Source: Rotaria socialis
Lineage: Eukaryota; Rotifera; Eurotatoria; Philodinida; Philodinidae
DNA: 64,000 bases
Reading direction: 5' to 3'
NCBI GenBank assembly: GCA_905331475.1
Contig: CAJNYU010001121.1
Coordinates: forward strand, 124,001 to 188,000
Part shown: piece after piece, positions 53,901-64,000 of the stretch
Position numbering within the stretch: position 1 is the first letter of the stretch
Layout of the letters: each line of letters starts with the position of its first letter
The notes under the pieces: generated by a model
What the model saw: the letters and a program-made list of their open reading frames with translations, nothing else
Told to the model about the DNA's origin: nothing
Databases searched by the model: none
Translations under genes and position numbers: made by a program

Positions 53901-54188
53901 TTTCTTCTTTAACTTTAGCTCGAGAAACTTCGCTTTCGATAGTATCGAGAAATCTATTTTACGAACAGTAGAATTCATGAAGTAATGAAAAAACACTATA
54001 TTTTATTACTTTTGTATATGATCTATTCGTTTGTTTTCTTCTTTCAAATAGTTTTTCAATCGTTTTGTTAATTCCACTTCAGTGCCAAGCATTTGAGTAA
54101 GATGAGTCGTCGATGAAAAAACTTCGCTGCGCACGTGAATACTCAGTTCGACAGTGAAAAGAAAGGAGTACAGCCAGATGCAAAGCAT
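50981..54188 (-). CDS. P4HA1: Prolyl 4-hydroxylase alpha subunit
   Basis: ER enzyme hydroxylating collagen-type X-Pro-Gly prolines using Fe(II), 2-oxoglutarate and ascorbate. Sixteen exons in phase: 54188-54010, 53953-53814, 53756-53700, 53645-53541, 53491-53328, 53262-53211, 53153-52912, 52860-52684, 52618-52548, 51767-51668, 51613-51560, 51501-51468, 51416-51388, 51334-51223, 51164-51141 and 51081-50981. They give 546 aa (human ~534). There is a signal peptide at residues ~1-20, then the N-terminal dimerisation domain (LLRLQDTYEL), a TPR-like peptide-binding domain, and the C-terminal dioxygenase. Iron ligands are H and D in PHLDF and H in LHAACPV; the 2-oxoglutarate Lys is in IGNKW. All are present. 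Collagen-type P4HA is favoured over other prolyl hydroxylases by the N-terminal domains; assignment to P4HA1 or P4HA2 is not possible. Confidence 0.95.
51141..51164 (-). other. 24-nt microexon of P4HA
   Basis: Flanked by TTTTTTTAG and GTCAGT. It supplies DYRTLHA, including the conserved Arg-Thr and the iron-ligand His before ACPV. Confidence 0.85.
52180..52506 (-). CDS. Exon-like ORFs inside the 780-bp P4HA intron
   Basis: The minus strand holds a 139-nt open segment (52506-52368) after GTGTAG and before a GTGAGA donor. It has a charged helical composition (EKRPREEKFDEQ, LLKRLSLIKSK). A second, phase-compatible segment (52220-52180) is followed by GTAAGT. Further protein-like sequence lies at about 52120-51985. 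Joining to P4HA exon 9 gives an immediate stop, so this is a separate or alternative transcript, or a relic. Confidence 0.3.
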
Positions 54189-55736
54189 ATTAGCTGTATG
54201 CTGTCTACAAGAAAACAAACACGACGTTTGTCCATCATTCTTAGTTAAGTTCTGCATTAATAAAGCATAAACATTCAACTAGTTGATTAAAAACATCTCG
54301 TCAACTTTTTCATAATTAGAATTCTGAAGAATGTTCAAACGTTAGATCAATCTGGCTTTTAAAGAACTTACCTGAAGTTACTAAAAATTGAACTTTGAAG
54401 CATTTTTATATTGCCAATTCAAATACAAACGTGAAATCAAAAAACTAAGATTGGCCATGGTTTGACTCCGAGGCTGACGCATGAAAACTATGGTAACCGA
54501 GTATAATTAGCTTCGCGCATAATAAGTGCTAGTGTGCTGGCTCTCTTCAGTCATACTCACACTCACACCCAATCAGAGGGTTAAAGTTCATCCTGAACTA
54601 CATTTACTCATTGAATGGAGTCACTGTCGACACGAAGCTACTATAGCTAGAAGTCATTTCATGTATAGCATCGCTCGCGACAACTCTGATTGAATTGCCA
54701 TCTCTTTTCATTTTCTTCTTTTACATTTCTTCTCCTTTTCTTCTTTTACATTTCTTCTCCTTTTCTCTTTTAACATCGCAATGAAGTGAATATGCATACA
54801 CCTTGTTGGCTTCTCCACTGTTGACAGAAACGACATCATTAACAATCCCATAGAAGAATAAAAATATACACAAGTTCATGGCTGTTGTTTTACGATGCCC
54901 GTTGTCGACGGATTTTGTGCAATTCGAATACCTAAAATTGATAATTCGAGTGTTTTCCCATGTGCATTTTTTATACATGACACCATACAATGCTAGTTGT
55001 TACCCATGTAGTGTGGATGGGGAAAGGAAGCAAAGAAAAATATCGGAAGAAAATATATAGAAACGTCGAGGATGTGGGTGTGGGGGTGCACTGGTATCTT
55101 CTCTTCATCCGTACACCACATCCACATCGAAAACACTGGTGTACTTTGCGTCGCCAATGCCATTTTCATGTCGATCTTGATATGTCATTCGAACGAAAAC
55201 ACCTGAGAAAACAAAGTTGACAAATGACGACTACTATTCAAAACATACTCCAGCTAGATTATCGCTGCAAGTGCTATCGAGATTATTTTTCGAAAAAAGT
55301 GAAGTAGAAAAATCTAAGGACACGATCGTTCAATGTCACTTTGTCAAATGCATAAATTTACGCAGAATAATTTTTTGATGCATATTTTTGGTTGAATCGA
55401 TTAGAATAAATAGATGTTAAATTTAGTGTCAAAATCTCGAATAGTCAAATATTCAATATGGTCATGTAATTCGATATTTTCCTAATTGTCAATTATTTTG
55501 CTGAAACTGTTTGCCGTCTGAAATTACTATATTTTGTTCTACAATACCTTTTCTTATTCAACAGTGATTCATACTACACGCATACACCACTTGAGATAGC
55601 GACCATTGTAATGAAAGCAAACACCTTACATGAGACGCATTCGCTAAATTTTATAAAATAACGCAAGGTAGATAGTGTTAACTATCATTTGTGTACAATG
55701 ATTTTACATACATTCTTTATTACCGTGTGACACAGC
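54189..55736. other. Intergenic 54189-55736
   Basis: Divergent promoters of P4HA (minus) and the Cys-rich gene (plus). Contains a short direct repeat TTCTTCTTTTACATTTCTTC at 54713-54755 and a strong hairpin at 55071-55128. A TATA-like TTATAAAATA lies at 55651-55660, ~77 bp before the next ATG. Confidence 0.45.
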
Positions 55737-56114
55737 ATGCATCTGGCAAGCGTCACTTTTTTAATGGTTTTGACGACAGTGATGGTCGCTGCCGACGGAG
55801 TATGCGTTTGTTCATGTTGCAATAGACGTATGGATCGCACTGGTTGTATTTTGGATTCGCCTATAGGTGGATGTCACTCCATGGCCTTTGCATGCCACAA
55901 AGTCTGTCAACAAAACTGTCCTGATATGTGTCCACTGGACAACAATACAGGTCCTGCTATTTGTGCAGAAAGCTATTTTGGCATTACTAGATCGATTGGA
56001 TGCAATGGTACCGGTGAAACAACGACAATAAGCAATAGCGCAAAAATAATAAACAGCTTTTTACTGAACACATTTCTGTTGCTCTTCAATCTGATAGTCA
56101 TTTTCGGATTTTAG
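55737..56114 (+). CDS. Small Cys-rich, probably GPI-anchored secreted protein
   Basis: Single exon, 125 aa. Residues 1-20 are a signal peptide (VTFLMVLTTVMVAADG). The mature part has 12 Cys in ~80 residues, starting VCVCSCC, with two N-glycosylation sequons (NNT, NGT). A polar Ser/Thr/Asn stretch is followed by a terminal hydrophobic segment with no charged tail (SFLLNTFLLLFNLIVIFGF), the layout of a GPI-attachment signal. A TATA-like element is upstream. The even Cys count suggests six disulfides. No family is recognised; a cell-surface or extracellular role is inferred from topology only. Confidence 0.65.
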   Translation: MHLASVTFLMVLTTVMVAADGVCVCSCCNRRMDRTGCILDSPIGGCHSMAFACHKVCQQNCPDMCPLDNNTGPAICAESYFGITRSIGCNGTGETTTISNSAKIINSFLLNTFLLLFNLIVIFGF

Positions 56115-56219
56115 AATATGTGACAGCCGATGAATTAATTACATTTCATTACTTGTTTTAATCAAAAGCCCACTTTCAATAACCGACGTGATCCTTCAGC
56201 AAGTGCAAAAATGGATTGG

Positions 56220-56327
56220 TGAAAGTTGAGCACGAGGAAAGATGAGCACGGAAACATAAGCACGGAAAGCTAAGCACTGGAATAATGAGCACCGATAACA
56301 TGAACACTGGAAAGTTGAGCACGAAAG
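56220..56327. repeat. Degenerate tandem GAGCACGGAAA units
   Basis: About seven imperfect 14-17-bp units around TGAGCACGGAAA with 1-4 changes each, next to the MULE relic. Confidence 0.75.
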
Positions 56328-56397
56328 AAAAAAATTATAAAGATACAGTGTATTGACTGATGAATACATTTTATTTATATTCTATGAAAAAAAACCA

Positions 56398-57470
56398 TTA
56401 TAATGTAATATTATTAGCGATTGAGTCGAGTTGAGTTAGAATATCTTGATGAGGATTTGAAATTAGATGTAATAGCCGTTTTTCAAAACGTTCATTCTTC
56501 TTCTTGCTTTTTGGTACTTGTCCAGATCTTATATGAACTATATCAGCATGTATAGCATTTTGTTCATCAATAAGTTTTTGAAGAAAATCCCAGTGTGGGA
56601 TGGAAACATCGAAATATTGAATTAATTCGACGATGATATGCTTCGGCCGAGTTATTTGTTTTCATTAATGATTGAGTTGTTCTATGAAACATACTCCAGA
56701 AGCCAATGGTAAACATTGGTTTTCTCCGTGTGTGATTAGCACGTAATCGACCTGTAAAAGTTACATAAAAGAATTTCTGTAGCGGATATACAATCACTTA
56801 TCAATATAGGTTTCTTCAAAATAATGAAGAACAGTTTGATATTCATCGTCAAGATTCATTGATAAATCTTCAAAACCCTTCGCCACATCATCTGGTTTTA
56901 GAAAAGCTAATGCAGCTATTTTATGTATATTGTGTGAGAATTCTGGATCATTTTCATATTTATTTTGATGACCTAATGCCTAAATACAAATATTATATGG
57001 CAATTACATTTAAGTTAAGTTCTGAATTTATCATTTTATTACCTGCAACTTGCGATGGATGCTTTGTCGCAAATGAAAATAACACCCCGACCCTAACACA
57101 TTTGGAAAACTTCTATCAAAAATACATATACACGCTTGTTCAAAATCAAGCATAATCGAAACAGGATTCCAATTTAGAGCAAATCGAAGTATTGGATGAA
57201 CTAAGTTGTGGTAAGTGGTAGCATTTTTTCTTCGAAGTAACGCATATATATCTGGGTTGTATCAGATAGATATGTACCTAAGATATTGGCAAGATCGTGG
57301 AAAATATAGCGATTACTATTATCTTTTCATAAGATATTCAGTAAAACAGAAAGCGGCATCATTAGTGTATTTACATAGGCTATCTTGTCATTCACCGTTT
57401 TTTATGCATACAGAGCTGAATATAAACAATATGATTGAACATACGAAGCCTAATTTTTCAAAATAAGCTT
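56398..57470 (-). pseudogene. MULE-type transposase remnant
   Basis: From upstream to downstream: a piece with IMLDFEQA (catalytic Asp, then Glu in the usual spacing), GCYFHLRQSIHRKLQ before a GTAATA donor (57043), then after a TTTAG acceptor (56979) LGHQNKYENDPEFS and IAALAFLKPDDV. The C-terminal block follows with TNNSAEAYHRRINS and HPTL, and a tail ending at TAA 56398. A one-base frame change breaks the HPTLxDFLQKL region, and the join near 56800 is out of phase, so it is inactive. The order matches FLYWCH/MULE transposases common in animals. Confidence 0.75.
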
Positions 57471-58569
57471 TTATCTAAACTACGTCTCGATTATTGATTA
57501 TTCGAGAAAATGTTGATCTCGATCGATAATCGAGAGAGGACTACCCTAAATTGGTTTGAAGGATATCAAACCAACTTAAAGCCGGTCAGATCACAACATC
57601 TGACTTGGTAGAGTTATTCGGAAGAGGAATAATTAAAATTAATTGAAAAAATATCTGTCTCTGTTCCGCAAGCTATAATTTTGTAACAGAGAGTGCCCTG
57701 ATGCCAGTTTTTGCGTTGTTTGATAGAGAAATATTCATCATTTCATTTTTCATGAAGTAAACCTTGATTTTCAACGGAGAAATCTAATCCAGGATGTGAA
57801 CTTCTATTCTGTATAGGGGTTTATCTGAATGCTCAAGATCTGTTAGCATATCTGTGCCTTGTATCTTGGTGAAGATCTTGTTTGCCAAATGTTTGTCTAG
57901 GAGAGTGACAATATGGTTCAAAATCTTCTATCGATTAACGACAATACAAACACGTCTGATAATCAAATAATCAGTGCTGTATCAGATTCGACTCCATCTA
58001 GTCAAACACTATCTGGAAAATAAAAACAAAATCAAATATCTCGATTGTCTTTGTCTAAAAAGAAAAAAATGTGAATATATATTTTTCTAACTAGATTTTT
58101 ATTTGTGTATAATGTAATCATTTATTTGTTTTTTGACCTGCTTTAAGCTGCTTTTTTATGATAACATTGATGATATATAGAATACTTAATGTGACATAAA
58201 ATTGATAGAACTTCTATGACTTAATCTGTTTCATTGGGAAAAAATCAAACTTGATACTCAACATGAATTTGATCATGAGCATATGAAACATTTGTTTACA
58301 ACAAAAAAATAGTTAAACATCATATAAAATAGTCTTTTAGAGGATATGATTACCATTAAAAGTCGATTTGTATTGAATAAAGTTTGAAGGACCCAGGTCG
58401 AAAAATCTGACACAAGATCTTATCAAACACATACAAGATCTTATCAGATCTTACAATATGATTGCTCGACCTGGGAATACTTTATTTGAAAGAATGCTTT
58501 TTTGTACAATTTCCTTGTGTGAACAGTCTTAATATGACTATTATGAATTTTTTAGAAAATTTTTGAAAA
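57471..58569. other. Intergenic 57471-58569
   Basis: Holds two palindromes: CTCGATTATTGATTATTCGAG-type sequence at 57487-57537, and CCCAGGTCG ... CGACCTGGG at 58391-58478. A 36-codon ATG frame at 57912-58022 is Ser/Asn/Thr-rich. No gene is assigned. Confidence 0.4.
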
Positions 58570-60828
58570 ATGTCAAGTTCTTCGTCTGTTGATGATTTAA
58601 AAGAAGAAGTTTTGTTCCTTCGTTACGAGATATTTTACAGTCTCGTTAAAGAAAATTGTGGTGATATTGTTCTGGAGATTATTCAAGCTCAAGATATTTC
58701 ATCAGTTGACTGCCTTCTTGACTTCGGCAACATCTTTACAATTCTAGAACTCGACTTAAATGAGCTGTTACCATTTTAAAAAAAGCAGGAATATTACTTA
58801 ATGATGCTAGTTTTGTAGTAAAGAAAAGAATTTTACACAAAGTAGAAATATTTATTCGAACTCTTCGCGTTCTTAATTAACAACAGTCAACTTCTTCTCT
58901 TTCTCGTTTAAACAACTCTTCTGATTTAATTATTCCTGAAGATCTCGTTCAAAAGTTTCCATTTTTTTAAACTCTTTTCATTATGAAAAGCAAAATTGCT
59001 TTTACATTTTTTAATCGTATGATGACTAACATAATCAAAAACTCAATAACGGAAGAAAGAGACTATCGTTATGATAGTATTGTTCGACAATTTACCTCCG
59101 CTTTATATATTCTTGGAGGTCGTACTGCATATGAATTCGTTCCTCTAAATATTCCTGCATTTCTATCTAGCATACTATCTATTCAGTCGGCCATCGCTTC
59201 ATCAGAAAATCACCTCACGGAAGGACACTCTGATTTTAATCACGTTGGTGATTATTTCAATTCGAAAAAAAACACCCTTCGTATTTTGTGCTGAAGATTT
59301 TACAGCGGCTGTTTCGAAAAGTAATGTGCGGTACACACAAGAACACATTTATCGGTTTCTCTCTTCCGCTTGATCAAAACGGATTGCCTATCGCCAAGTC
59401 ATATTCAACTGACTCGTTTACTCGTTTACTTGTTTAGAAAATTGGTATTCAAATGATCTGTGGCAAGGTCGCTAGTCGCTCATCTTACTCAGCAAATTTC
59501 ATCTTCACTTGAAAATATATCACCTTACCTTCTTGCAGCATATGGAATAAATAATAAATTTAAAGCGCCGGATGTTATTTCTCGATGGAGTTATATCTAT
59601 CGTCAATGTAAAACTAAAGGTGCTTGTGTTATAGGCTACTCCAGTGACAGCGATAGTCGCTATTTGAATGCGATGGGATGATCTCTCGGAGCTTTTGGCG
59701 ATTTCGTTTATAATAATCATCATCCAGACAACTATGAAATTAATATTCCAAATTCGTGTAATTGATTCCTAGTGCAAAGCAAACAATTATGCATTTGTAT
59801 GTATGACCCCATGCATATTTGTACTAAGCTACGTAACAGACTTCTTTCGAAAACAACAACACTCGTTTACGGCAATCAACTCGTGAATGTTCAACCACTA
59901 TATTATATAATTGATAATTTTTGTAAATTTGACCACGGACTTGTTCGATCTGATGTTAATCCAAAAGATAGGCAGAATTACGGATGAAGTGAGAAGATTT
60001 CCAGTGACAAAGTTTCGAAGTTACTTGAACATGTTCAAAATTCTATTGATATTAGTATTTATTTACAGATAAGCATCGTAAACAATTCTACACCGAGCGT
60101 ACGTAGAAGTGTTCGATCTTATTTGATTAAGAATAGTTAACTAGTCAAATTGATTTTGAGAAAAAAGTATCTTAGATGCATTCACTGAATTGAATGATAT
60201 TAATCAAAACTATTTTACAATGATTCACTGTGTCAGCAGGATCTAACATGATTGGAATGTCTTTATGAATGTATTGAAACCAGTTTCATTCTATTTGAAA
60301 AGCAAAACTCTTCACAACCTCAATGAACTGAACTGATGTTGTGGAAGTCATAGACCATCGTTAAGAATGTTGAAGTTCACGCTTATTTTCGTACTGTGGC
60401 TGAGAAATTGAAATCTAATTCAAAATTTGTCTGTACGATTTTGACTATTTGGAAAACATGTAGGTATATGACAATATTTCAATATGTTTCAAGTCACTAT
60501 GAATTGCCGAGAACGAAGAACTCATGCGGATTCTCGTTCTCGGAAATGGAACTCGAATCAATCGGCTTAAAAATTCATGATAAAATGGCTATTGATTACG
60601 GTTTCTAATTTTAGGCCATCAGATGCATTCGACTTGCTTATATCGGCAAAGCAACAACTATAATGGACCGTATATTTTCTGCAAGGGTGGTCGTGTCTAT
60701 TTTTCGATTTTGGTCTATTTGGATGAACTCAATGAATCAAGAAAATCTCGATTTATTTGGCGTTCGATTCTCCAACTCTAATGTTATACCTAAGAAGCGA
60801 AAGACAAAATCAAACGCGATTCCTTTAA

Positions 60829-62148
60829 CCCTCGGAAAGCTTCTACGTTTTATGATAGGAAAGACGTTTGTGGGCCCACCCGGACCCACATGCAAAATAA
60901 TAGGAGGAATCCAATTTTTCAGTATAATTCTTAGTACTCATGAACATATTGAGAACAGTCATCCTGACCTTCTCAGATGCCGGTGCAGGGCTACAGATCA
61001 TGACGTGAATATGGGTAGTTTAAGACACGCTTTTAATAATGGATTAAAACGGTATGCACAATTTAAAATACGATTTAAAGCCAAGTATATATCGAATTGG
61101 AGCAAGACGATCGCTTTTGTCACGACGTTGATGATCATTAAATCGGAGAAATCATAAAAGATCTTTGAATCGATGTGATGACATTGAAGCATGATATATG
61201 GGAAGACTATCACTAATATCCCATAACTGGGTAATCGATTCATTATTACTATGACAAATACCAGATTGAATTAGAAATCCTAAAAATGCTCCCACTGCAG
61301 CATGATCAAGATCTTTCTATTGAAATAATTTTGTTTGGCTACCACCATATTCTGACTTTTTTTGTTCTTGTTGATACAAGTACCGCTTGGCATATCTGTT
61401 TGTGTGAAAAATAATTTCATTCAAGATCTCGTCGGTAATGAAAAGCTTGAATATATCCATTATTGTTGCAACTGAAGTAACAGCACCCGGCTTTGCTTTC
61501 ATTATATTGATGGCAGGTATACGACCACAAGCTTCATTTGCTTCTGTTGTTCACAAAACATCATTATTTTTGACTGATTCTGGCTGGGTGTTTATATCTA
61601 TATCACCACTAGTGCTGTCAGGATCTGATGGATCATCTTCTTTTGAAATACATTCATCAGTGGATGTATTCTCTTTCAACATCTGAATAATCTGGATCAG
61701 AATTCGACTCGTCACTCTCAAAAATATTTTCGTCAAGTTCATTAGTACTATCCATCATAAGAACATCTAGATTTCTCTTTAGATTTGGTTTACTTGCCAT
61801 CTTTTAACTAAAATATCGGGTATTTTTCAGAATTCAGTACCGGTCGAGCTCTAGAGACTGATACTTGACATTTTTCCAGGCAATAAAATTCGACAACGGT
61901 CATCATAACCGGAAGCACTGGTAAGAATAGTTTCATCCATCGGTAGCAAAATTTTTCGAACGCAGGAAAATAGTATTCGAATCACTATTGGAGGTGAGAA
62001 ATTAGCGAATCATCTGAAAAATAAAATCTAGAAATGACAGATGGCGCGTTATAAATAGGTAAAAATCACATGTAACACGAAGGGTGGTAGTGGGTCCATG
62101 TGGACCCACCTTTAATGTCCGGCTGGACCCACATTGACCATCCGAGAG
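60829..62148. mobile_element. piggyBac-like element nested in another transposon
   Basis: TTAA target duplications flank it (60825-60828 and 62149-62152). The inverted ends are CCCTCGGA on the left and TCCGAGAG on the right. GGGTCC/GGACCC-rich subterminal motifs lie at 60868-60893 and 62083-62132. The minus strand carries a broken piggyBac transposase N-terminal half. Length 1320 bp. Confidence 0.78.
61000..61800 (-). pseudogene. piggyBac transposase, truncated and frameshifted
   Basis: Starts at ATG 61800 with a basic, then acidic leader (DEN, ESDES, DPDSTSGD). Helical piggyBac N-terminal motifs follow: IFKLFITDEILNEII, then AFLGFLIQSGICHSNNES and LWDISDSLPYIM. The next conserved stretch (MSSHRFKDLL, LAPIRYILGFKSYF) is readable only after a frame change and across a stop. 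The catalytic Asp-containing middle and most of the C-terminus are missing, so the copy is dead. Confidence 0.7.
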
Positions 62149-62990
62149 TTAAAGCATATCAATCACATTGCTCGGTCGAACACAACCTCACAGCCTCGTA
62201 TATCTCGCAGTACTTTTCTCCGAAGGACAAGTTTCTTCTGAAGCTCTCAATATATGGTTACAAAATTCGAAAACCTGTGAAAGTATATTCAAGTCGGCGA
62301 GATCAATATGAAGTACTTGTTCGAGAGGCGCGAATTTTACAGTGTCGTAATTCCTTGCTCGAATCAGGAAATTATCCATGTTGCAACACATAAAAAACAA
62401 CGTTAGTCAAAACAACTTACGTTTTCCTCAACATCATAAATTGTCGACAGCTTCACAAAGTGCGACACCTAACTTAAGTACAGCTCTTCTTTCGAAAAAA
62501 ATATTAAAATTAGAGTTCTGGGTGCATATCAATATGTAATTAATCTTTTGAGTTCACTTAATATAAGCCACTGTTTACGAAATCAATAAACATTATCAAT
62601 TGGAGAACTTAGCAGGACGATCTCTCTCATCATTTAAGATAATCATGGGCAAAAGAAACTGATGAGAACATAAATGAAGATTCCGATGTTGAAGCAGATA
62701 ATGAAACAAACAATAACATGATAAATGATCTTACAAGTAATTATGATAGTGATGAGGATTTGGAATTCGATGATGGTTTCGACTCTATAAATAATACTAC
62801 TGCAACTGCAAATTGTGGAGTACAACTAGTTGACAACGTAAATGAAAAACTCTCTCAAACATACTTTCGAGTTTTAATTAACAAACAACATAAATTTCTT
62901 CGCAAACAAACTGCATGCTGGCTTCTGGAGAAAGATAAAGCTCATTACTAGCTGACCTATTGTCACGCGTTCAAGAACAATAATTGTTTT

Positions 62991-63568
62991 CTTTTTTTAA
63001 AACTATTTGTTTAGGTAAAAAAGGTTGATGTTTATCTACCATAATGTAAAACATTTTCTGCATTATAACAAATTTAGTTACTGAAAGTCGAGTATCTATA
63101 ATCTATATCCGTCATTCTACTGATATCAGTGGATAAAAAAGGTAACTCGAAACTATAAACACAAAAATAAGAATGGCCAGAAGAACTAGAAATCACAAGA
63201 AATCATCAAAAATCCAGCAGTGGCAGAATCGAGCAAAGTTCGAGAATTCTGTTCATTTATAAACTATGTTATATTCTTTCTTTCCTGTGTCATTGTATAT
63301 ACACACACACTATCTTAGATCGACAACAGAATTCTAAGCAGAATTGATCATTTACTAGCAGAATTTTGTAAGAATTCTGTATTCTCTACAGAATTTTGTA
63401 TCAATACAAGAATATATATATTTCTAATCGAAACAGAAGTTTTTCTTAGAATTTTGTTTAAAAGTAGAATTATGAGTTTGTTATAAAGTTTTCTTGTATT
63501 TTATCTAAGGAATATTTTGAACTGAAATCAGAAGTTGAATATTCAGCTTTTGAAGAATTTTTCAAATA
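62991..63568. other. Intergenic 62991-63568
   Basis: AT-rich, with several short AGAATTCT palindromic motifs (63253-63480). No gene. Confidence 0.4.
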
Positions 63569-63580
63569 TAATTACCATTT

Positions 63581-63750
63581 AGGGGTGGACCATTTTTTTA
63601 GCGGAACTTAATTAATGACATTAATTAATGACTTCCATTAATCATTAATATTAATGAGTTAAGTTTTTCTCAGAAAACATTAAACATTGATATTAATGGT
63701 TAATGAGAAACATTAACATTAATATTAAATTAATGTTAATGGCCCACCCT
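63581..63750. mobile_element. 170-bp AT-rich MITE
   Basis: Ends AGGGGTGGACCATT (63581) and AATGGCCCACCCT (ending 63750) are inverted. Matching flanks TAATTACCATTT (63569-63580) and TAATTACCATCT (63751-63762) form a target duplication, 8-12 bp by how it is counted. The centre is made of ATTAATG palindromes. The ends resemble hAT-type CAGGGGTGG termini. Confidence 0.7.
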
Positions 63751-63934
63751 TAATTACCATCTGTTGAAGTGCTTTATTATTAGTGTCAACCTTATCGCTT
63801 TATTTTATGCAACTGTTTTCATATGAATGTTTTCTTAAATATTTTCTCATTAAAATCTCCATATCTGAATTCTAAAATGTTGATTTGTCGATTAATTGAG
63901 TATTACAAAGAAATCAATGCAGAAAAAACGATTT

Positions 63935-63990
63935 TCAACACAACCCCATTGAGGCTAAAATGTGGAACTCACATATCATGGTTTACTTAG
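63935..63990 (-). repeat. Inverted copy of the dispersed repeat fragment
   Basis: The reverse complement reads TGTGAGTTCCACATTTTAGC, matching 25657-25677 almost exactly, then diverges. The element probably continues past the window end. Confidence 0.6.
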
Positions 63991-64000
63991 ATAAATATAG

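Larger units (their letters stand above)
58570..62990 (+). pseudogene. Decayed DDE-type transposase gene, interrupted by piggyBac
   Basis: A single long coding region can be followed in pieces. The N-terminal frame (58570-58779) has a Ser-rich start and continues with small frame changes to 59290. Then come VIGYSSDSDSRYLNAMG (59615-59680) and DPMHICTKLRNRLLS (59803-59850), motifs of DNA-transposon catalytic cores in the P-element/THAP9 or Kolobok style. A central helical part is badly eroded. At 60825 the frame SNAIPL is cut by a piggyBac element and resumes after it at 62149 in the same frame. The C-terminal block with SSEALNIWLQNS, SIFKSARSI and a final FRVLINKQHKF-KQTACWLL (to 62950) follows. 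Many stops and shifts show inactivity. The superfamily assignment is tentative. Confidence 0.65.

Noticed and set aside
57912-58022. 36-codon Ser/Asn/Thr-rich ATG frame
   Set aside because: Too short, with no splice partners or recognisable motif; could be a chance frame in transposon-rich DNA.
60663-61157. 164-codon plus-strand frame
   Set aside because: It is a chimera: its first part is the decayed host transposase and the rest is antisense to the nested piggyBac transposase.

Overview
This AT-rich window carries spliced genes with very short introns (mostly 45-70 bp, GT-AG), animal-type gene products and dense, decayed DNA transposons. NHL-repeat, GH31, von Willebrand A-Vint and death-effector-domain genes sit among piggyBac, hAT, MULE and Penelope remnants. 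I infer an invertebrate animal, most likely a bdelloid rotifer (Rotaria/Adineta-like). The genus is inference, not proof. No bacterial-type operons, CRISPR array, rRNA or recognisable tRNA were seen.

Layout. 1-3026 (minus): METTL16 (runs off the left edge) and ACAA2, a mitochondrial 3-ketoacyl-CoA thiolase. 3567-4015: a small unknown gene. 4604-6553: an RMDN-like gene split by an inverted-repeat transposon that contains an assembly gap. 7723-9409 (minus): S-adenosylmethionine synthetase, with one GC-AG intron. 9410-17263: gene-poor DNA with a MITE family and isolated exon-like islands. 17264-17864: ARL1. 20714-21208: a secreted protein of six-residue repeats, each carrying an N-glycosylation sequon. 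25963-26830: a death-effector-domain membrane protein. 27651-28564: an NHL beta-propeller. 31334-33766 (minus) and 35389-40059 (plus) diverge: a type II membrane prolyl-oligopeptidase-family protein that has lost its catalytic serine, and a 17-exon trefoil-GH31 alpha-glucosidase with a 10-nt microexon. 40633-41202: a His-rich octapeptide-repeat secreted protein. 43643-46906 (minus): a von Willebrand A-Vint protein with a repeat-filled intron. 47308-48625: a hAT-like non-autonomous element. 48880-49510: a Penelope-like remnant. 49639-50230: a broken protein-kinase-like gene. 50981-54188 (minus): prolyl 4-hydroxylase alpha, 16 exons, with a 780-bp intron holding unexplained exon-like ORFs. 55737-56114: a Cys-rich, probably GPI-anchored small protein. 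56398-64000: a transposon graveyard (MULE; a decayed DDE-type transposase interrupted by a piggyBac element with intact TTAA duplications; a 170-bp MITE).

Functional links are loose. SAM synthetase makes the methyl donor used by METTL16, and in vertebrates METTL16 controls MAT2A mRNA; here the two lie about 6 kb apart on the same strand. The most unusual window-wide pattern is a dispersed family of at least eight short hairpins. Each has a G-rich arm built from GTGTGGG-like units, a short spacer and a C-rich CACCCACA arm. The arms resemble the TGTGGG telomere repeat reported for bdelloids.
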